Source: Pseudacidovorax sp.
GTDB lineage: Bacteria; Pseudomonadota; Gammaproteobacteria; Burkholderiales; Burkholderiaceae_C
Length of the DNA stretch: 64,000 nucleotides
Reading direction: 5' to 3'
Assembly (NCBI RefSeq): GCF_017991995.1
Contig: NZ_JAGOPN010000001.1
Coordinates: forward strand, 434,001-498,000
Of the stretch, positions 62,496 through 64,000 are shown in pieces. Position 1 is the first letter of the stretch. Every line of letters starts with the position of its first letter. A model generated the notes under the pieces. It saw only the letters and a program-made list of their open reading frames with translations. It made no database searches and had not been told where the DNA came from. The translations under genes and the position numbers were made by a program.

Positions 62496-63964
62496 AGGGC
62501 CTCCGGCACTTCCACGCCCGACAGGCGCGGCGACACCAGCTCCGCCTCGCGGTAGCCGTGCAGCGTGGGCAGCAGCGCGTCCTGCTGCTCGCGCATCAGC
62601 GCCCGCGTGATGCCGCCCACCAGACGCGGCACCGCGTATTTGTGGCCGCTGGAGGACGTGGTGTGGGGCCCCATGCTCACCGTCGATGAGAAGTTGAAGG
62701 CGTGCACGCGGCGCACCCACGCATCGCGGGCCGGGTCGAGCGGCTGGTATTCGAAGCCGGCGCCCAGGTACGGGTACTCGCCCATGGCGTCGCTGCGCTC
62801 TGCCTCCGGCGGCATGTAGTGATGGCGCCAGCGCTGCACGCTGGCGCCGAGCGTGCGCAGTTCGTCGCGCGCGTCGTAGTCGACCACCGAGCCCGTGGCG
62901 CACAGCAGATGGTCGAAGACGAAGTCCGCGTGCGGCGTGCGCACATGGATCTCGTCGCCCACCTGCCGCACGCGCGTCCACGGCGAGCCGGCATGCATGC
63001 GGAAGTTGGCGAAGGAATGCGCCAGGTCGAAGCCGTTCTGGGTGGGCGGCTGGTCGTGCACTTCGAAGAAGCGGTTGACCTGCCAGCGGGTGGCATCGTC
63101 GAGCTCCGCAAAGTGCCGCAGAAGGCCCGCGAACTCGACGATGCGGTGCGGGTTGACCGTGGGCAGCCGCTCGCGCCGGAAGCACAGGTCGACCGAGGCC
63201 GCGCCATGGGCCAGCAGCACGCAGGCGTTGTCGAAGGCCGAGGCGCCATGGCCCAGCACGCCGACGCGCCGGCCGGCGAGCGCGGCAAAGTCCACCGGCC
63301 CGTTCGAATGGCTCACCTGGTGGGGCGCCACGGCCTCGGCGATGTGCGGCGGAATGCGCCAGGCACCCGCGCCGTCGTAGCCGGTCGCCAGCACCACATG
63401 GCGGGCCAGCAGCGCCGCTTGCGGGGCATCCGCCGCGGCCGTCGAACGGATGCGCACCCGCAGCAGATCGCCCTCGGGCTCGAGCCCGACGCAGGCCGTG
63501 TCGTTGCGCACCGGCACGCCGGTCATGCGCCGGAACCAGCGCAAAAAGGCCATCCACCGCGGCCGCTCGATGCGGTCGATGGCCGCCCAGGCGGCATCGC
63601 CGTAGCAGGCGCGGTAGAAGGCCGGCGCGGACAGGCTGGGCACGCCCGATTCGATGCCGATGGTGCGCTTGGGCGTGCGCAGGTGCGACATGCGGGCAAA
63701 GTCTTCCCACACGCCCTCCTGCCCGGCGGGCCGGGCGTCGATGACCTGCACATCGGCCACGCCCTCCCGCCGGAGTGCGAAGGCCGCAGCCAGGCCGGCC
63801 TGGCCGCCGCCGACGATCAGCACGTCGTGCACATGCGCGCCAGACGGATGCGCGACGGGCCGCACCCAGTCGCGCCCCGGGTAGGCCAGCAGGTCGAGTT
63901 CGGCCTGCACTTGGCGCTCCAGCTGGGCCAGGGTCTGGGCCTGTGGCCCGGCGTCGGTCGTCAT
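62492..63964 (-). CDS. flavin-containing monooxygenase-like FAD/NAD(P)-binding protein
   Basis: A 490 aa flavoprotein. FAD-binding GGGQAG is at residues 52-57, and a second dinucleotide motif (VGVLGHGASAFDNA) lies in the middle for NADPH. Overall form is that of class B monooxygenases or related oxidoreductases, but the Baeyer-Villiger fingerprint is not visible. A good ribosome site (AAGGAG) precedes the ATG. Translationally coupled to the dehydrogenase gene. With the binding protein and AllA-like lyase it frames a possible catabolic cluster continuing beyond the window. Confidence 0.85.
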   Translation of the reverse strand: MTTDAGPQAQTLAQLERQVQAELDLLAYPGRDWVRPVAHPSGAHVHDVLIVGGGQAGLAAAFALRREGVADVQVIDARPAGQEGVWEDFARMSHLRTPKRTIGIESGVPSLSAPAFYRACYGDAAWAAIDRIERPRWMAFLRWFRRMTGVPVRNDTACVGLEPEGDLLRVRIRSTAAADAPQAALLARHVVLATGYDGAGAWRIPPHIAEAVAPHQVSHSNGPVDFAALAGRRVGVLGHGASAFDNACVLLAHGAASVDLCFRRERLPTVNPHRIVEFAGLLRHFAELDDATRWQVNRFFEVHDQPPTQNGFDLAHSFANFRMHAGSPWTRVRQVGDEIHVRTPHADFVFDHLLCATGSVVDYDARDELRTLGASVQRWRHHYMPPEAERSDAMGEYPYLGAGFEYQPLDPARDAWVRRVHAFNFSSTVSMGPHTTSSSGHKYAVPRLVGGITRALMREQQDALLPTLHGYREAELVSPRLSGVEVPEAL

Positions 63965-64000
63965 GGTCGGCTCCTTGAGGTTGAAGTACTGCCGGGCCTC

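Overview
The window is high-GC DNA, densely packed with genes, from a betaproteobacterium of the Burkholderiales, most likely Comamonadaceae (Variovorax/Acidovorax-like). This rests on two Bug-type solute receptors, the argG/argA forms, a CYP116-type self-sufficient P450, many divergent LysR/IclR/GntR regulator pairs, and the style of the intergenic palindromic repeats. No rRNA, tRNA, CRISPR array, transposase or integrase gene was seen.

Layout. 1-7.4 kb: end of a QueD-like gene, argG with its terminator, an orphan OmpR-type regulator, a DUF2868/DUF3482-GTPase pair, a 24-residue membrane miniprotein, a glutamine amidotransferase and a CDP-alcohol phosphatidyltransferase. 7.4-11.8 kb: a phosphatase, a Cache-GGDEF cyclase, a CbpA-like DnaJ and an AbrB/PIN toxin-antitoxin pair. 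11.8-16.3 kb: IclR regulator, Bug receptor and a P450-reductase-ferredoxin fusion. 16.4-19.9 kb: a trimeric autotransporter and a LysR/aldo-keto reductase pair. 19.9-23.2 kb: a gntR-hydrolase-SDR-Bug operon. 23.5-30.4 kb: a valine-degradation regulon (mmsB, hydrolase, acyl-CoA dehydrogenase, mmsA, LysR), split between the dehydrogenase and mmsA by about 1 kb holding two inverted MITE-like repeats.

30.4-35.7 kb: a three-gene c-di-GMP operon. 35.8-38.9 kb: scoAB followed closely by a NYN-LOTUS gene, with a divergent PAS-LuxR regulator. 39-41.1 kb: a low-complexity membrane protein and a pagL/tetR pair with a nested palindromic operator. 41.1-47.5 kb: an HrpA helicase carrying an in-frame palindromic insertion, a ribbon-helix-helix/PIN pair and argA. 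47.5-57.9 kb: an SDR and a seven-gene unit (peptide ABC transporter, amidase, AzlCD) facing a MocR regulator. 57.9-59.9 kb: a visibly lower-GC islet with a small membrane protein, a HEPN-motif protein and another small membrane ORF. 59.9-64 kb: an NMT1-type binding protein, an AllA-like lyase, a beta-hydroxyacid dehydrogenase-like protein and a flavin monooxygenase.

The genes fall into substrate uptake plus degradation modules, each with a local regulator and often a palindrome in the divergent promoter. The least explained parts are the paired repeats at 27.0-27.8 kb, whose outer arms differ between copies but pair within each copy; the palindromic insertion in hrpA; the islet with the HEPN protein; and the NYN-LOTUS gene behind scoAB.
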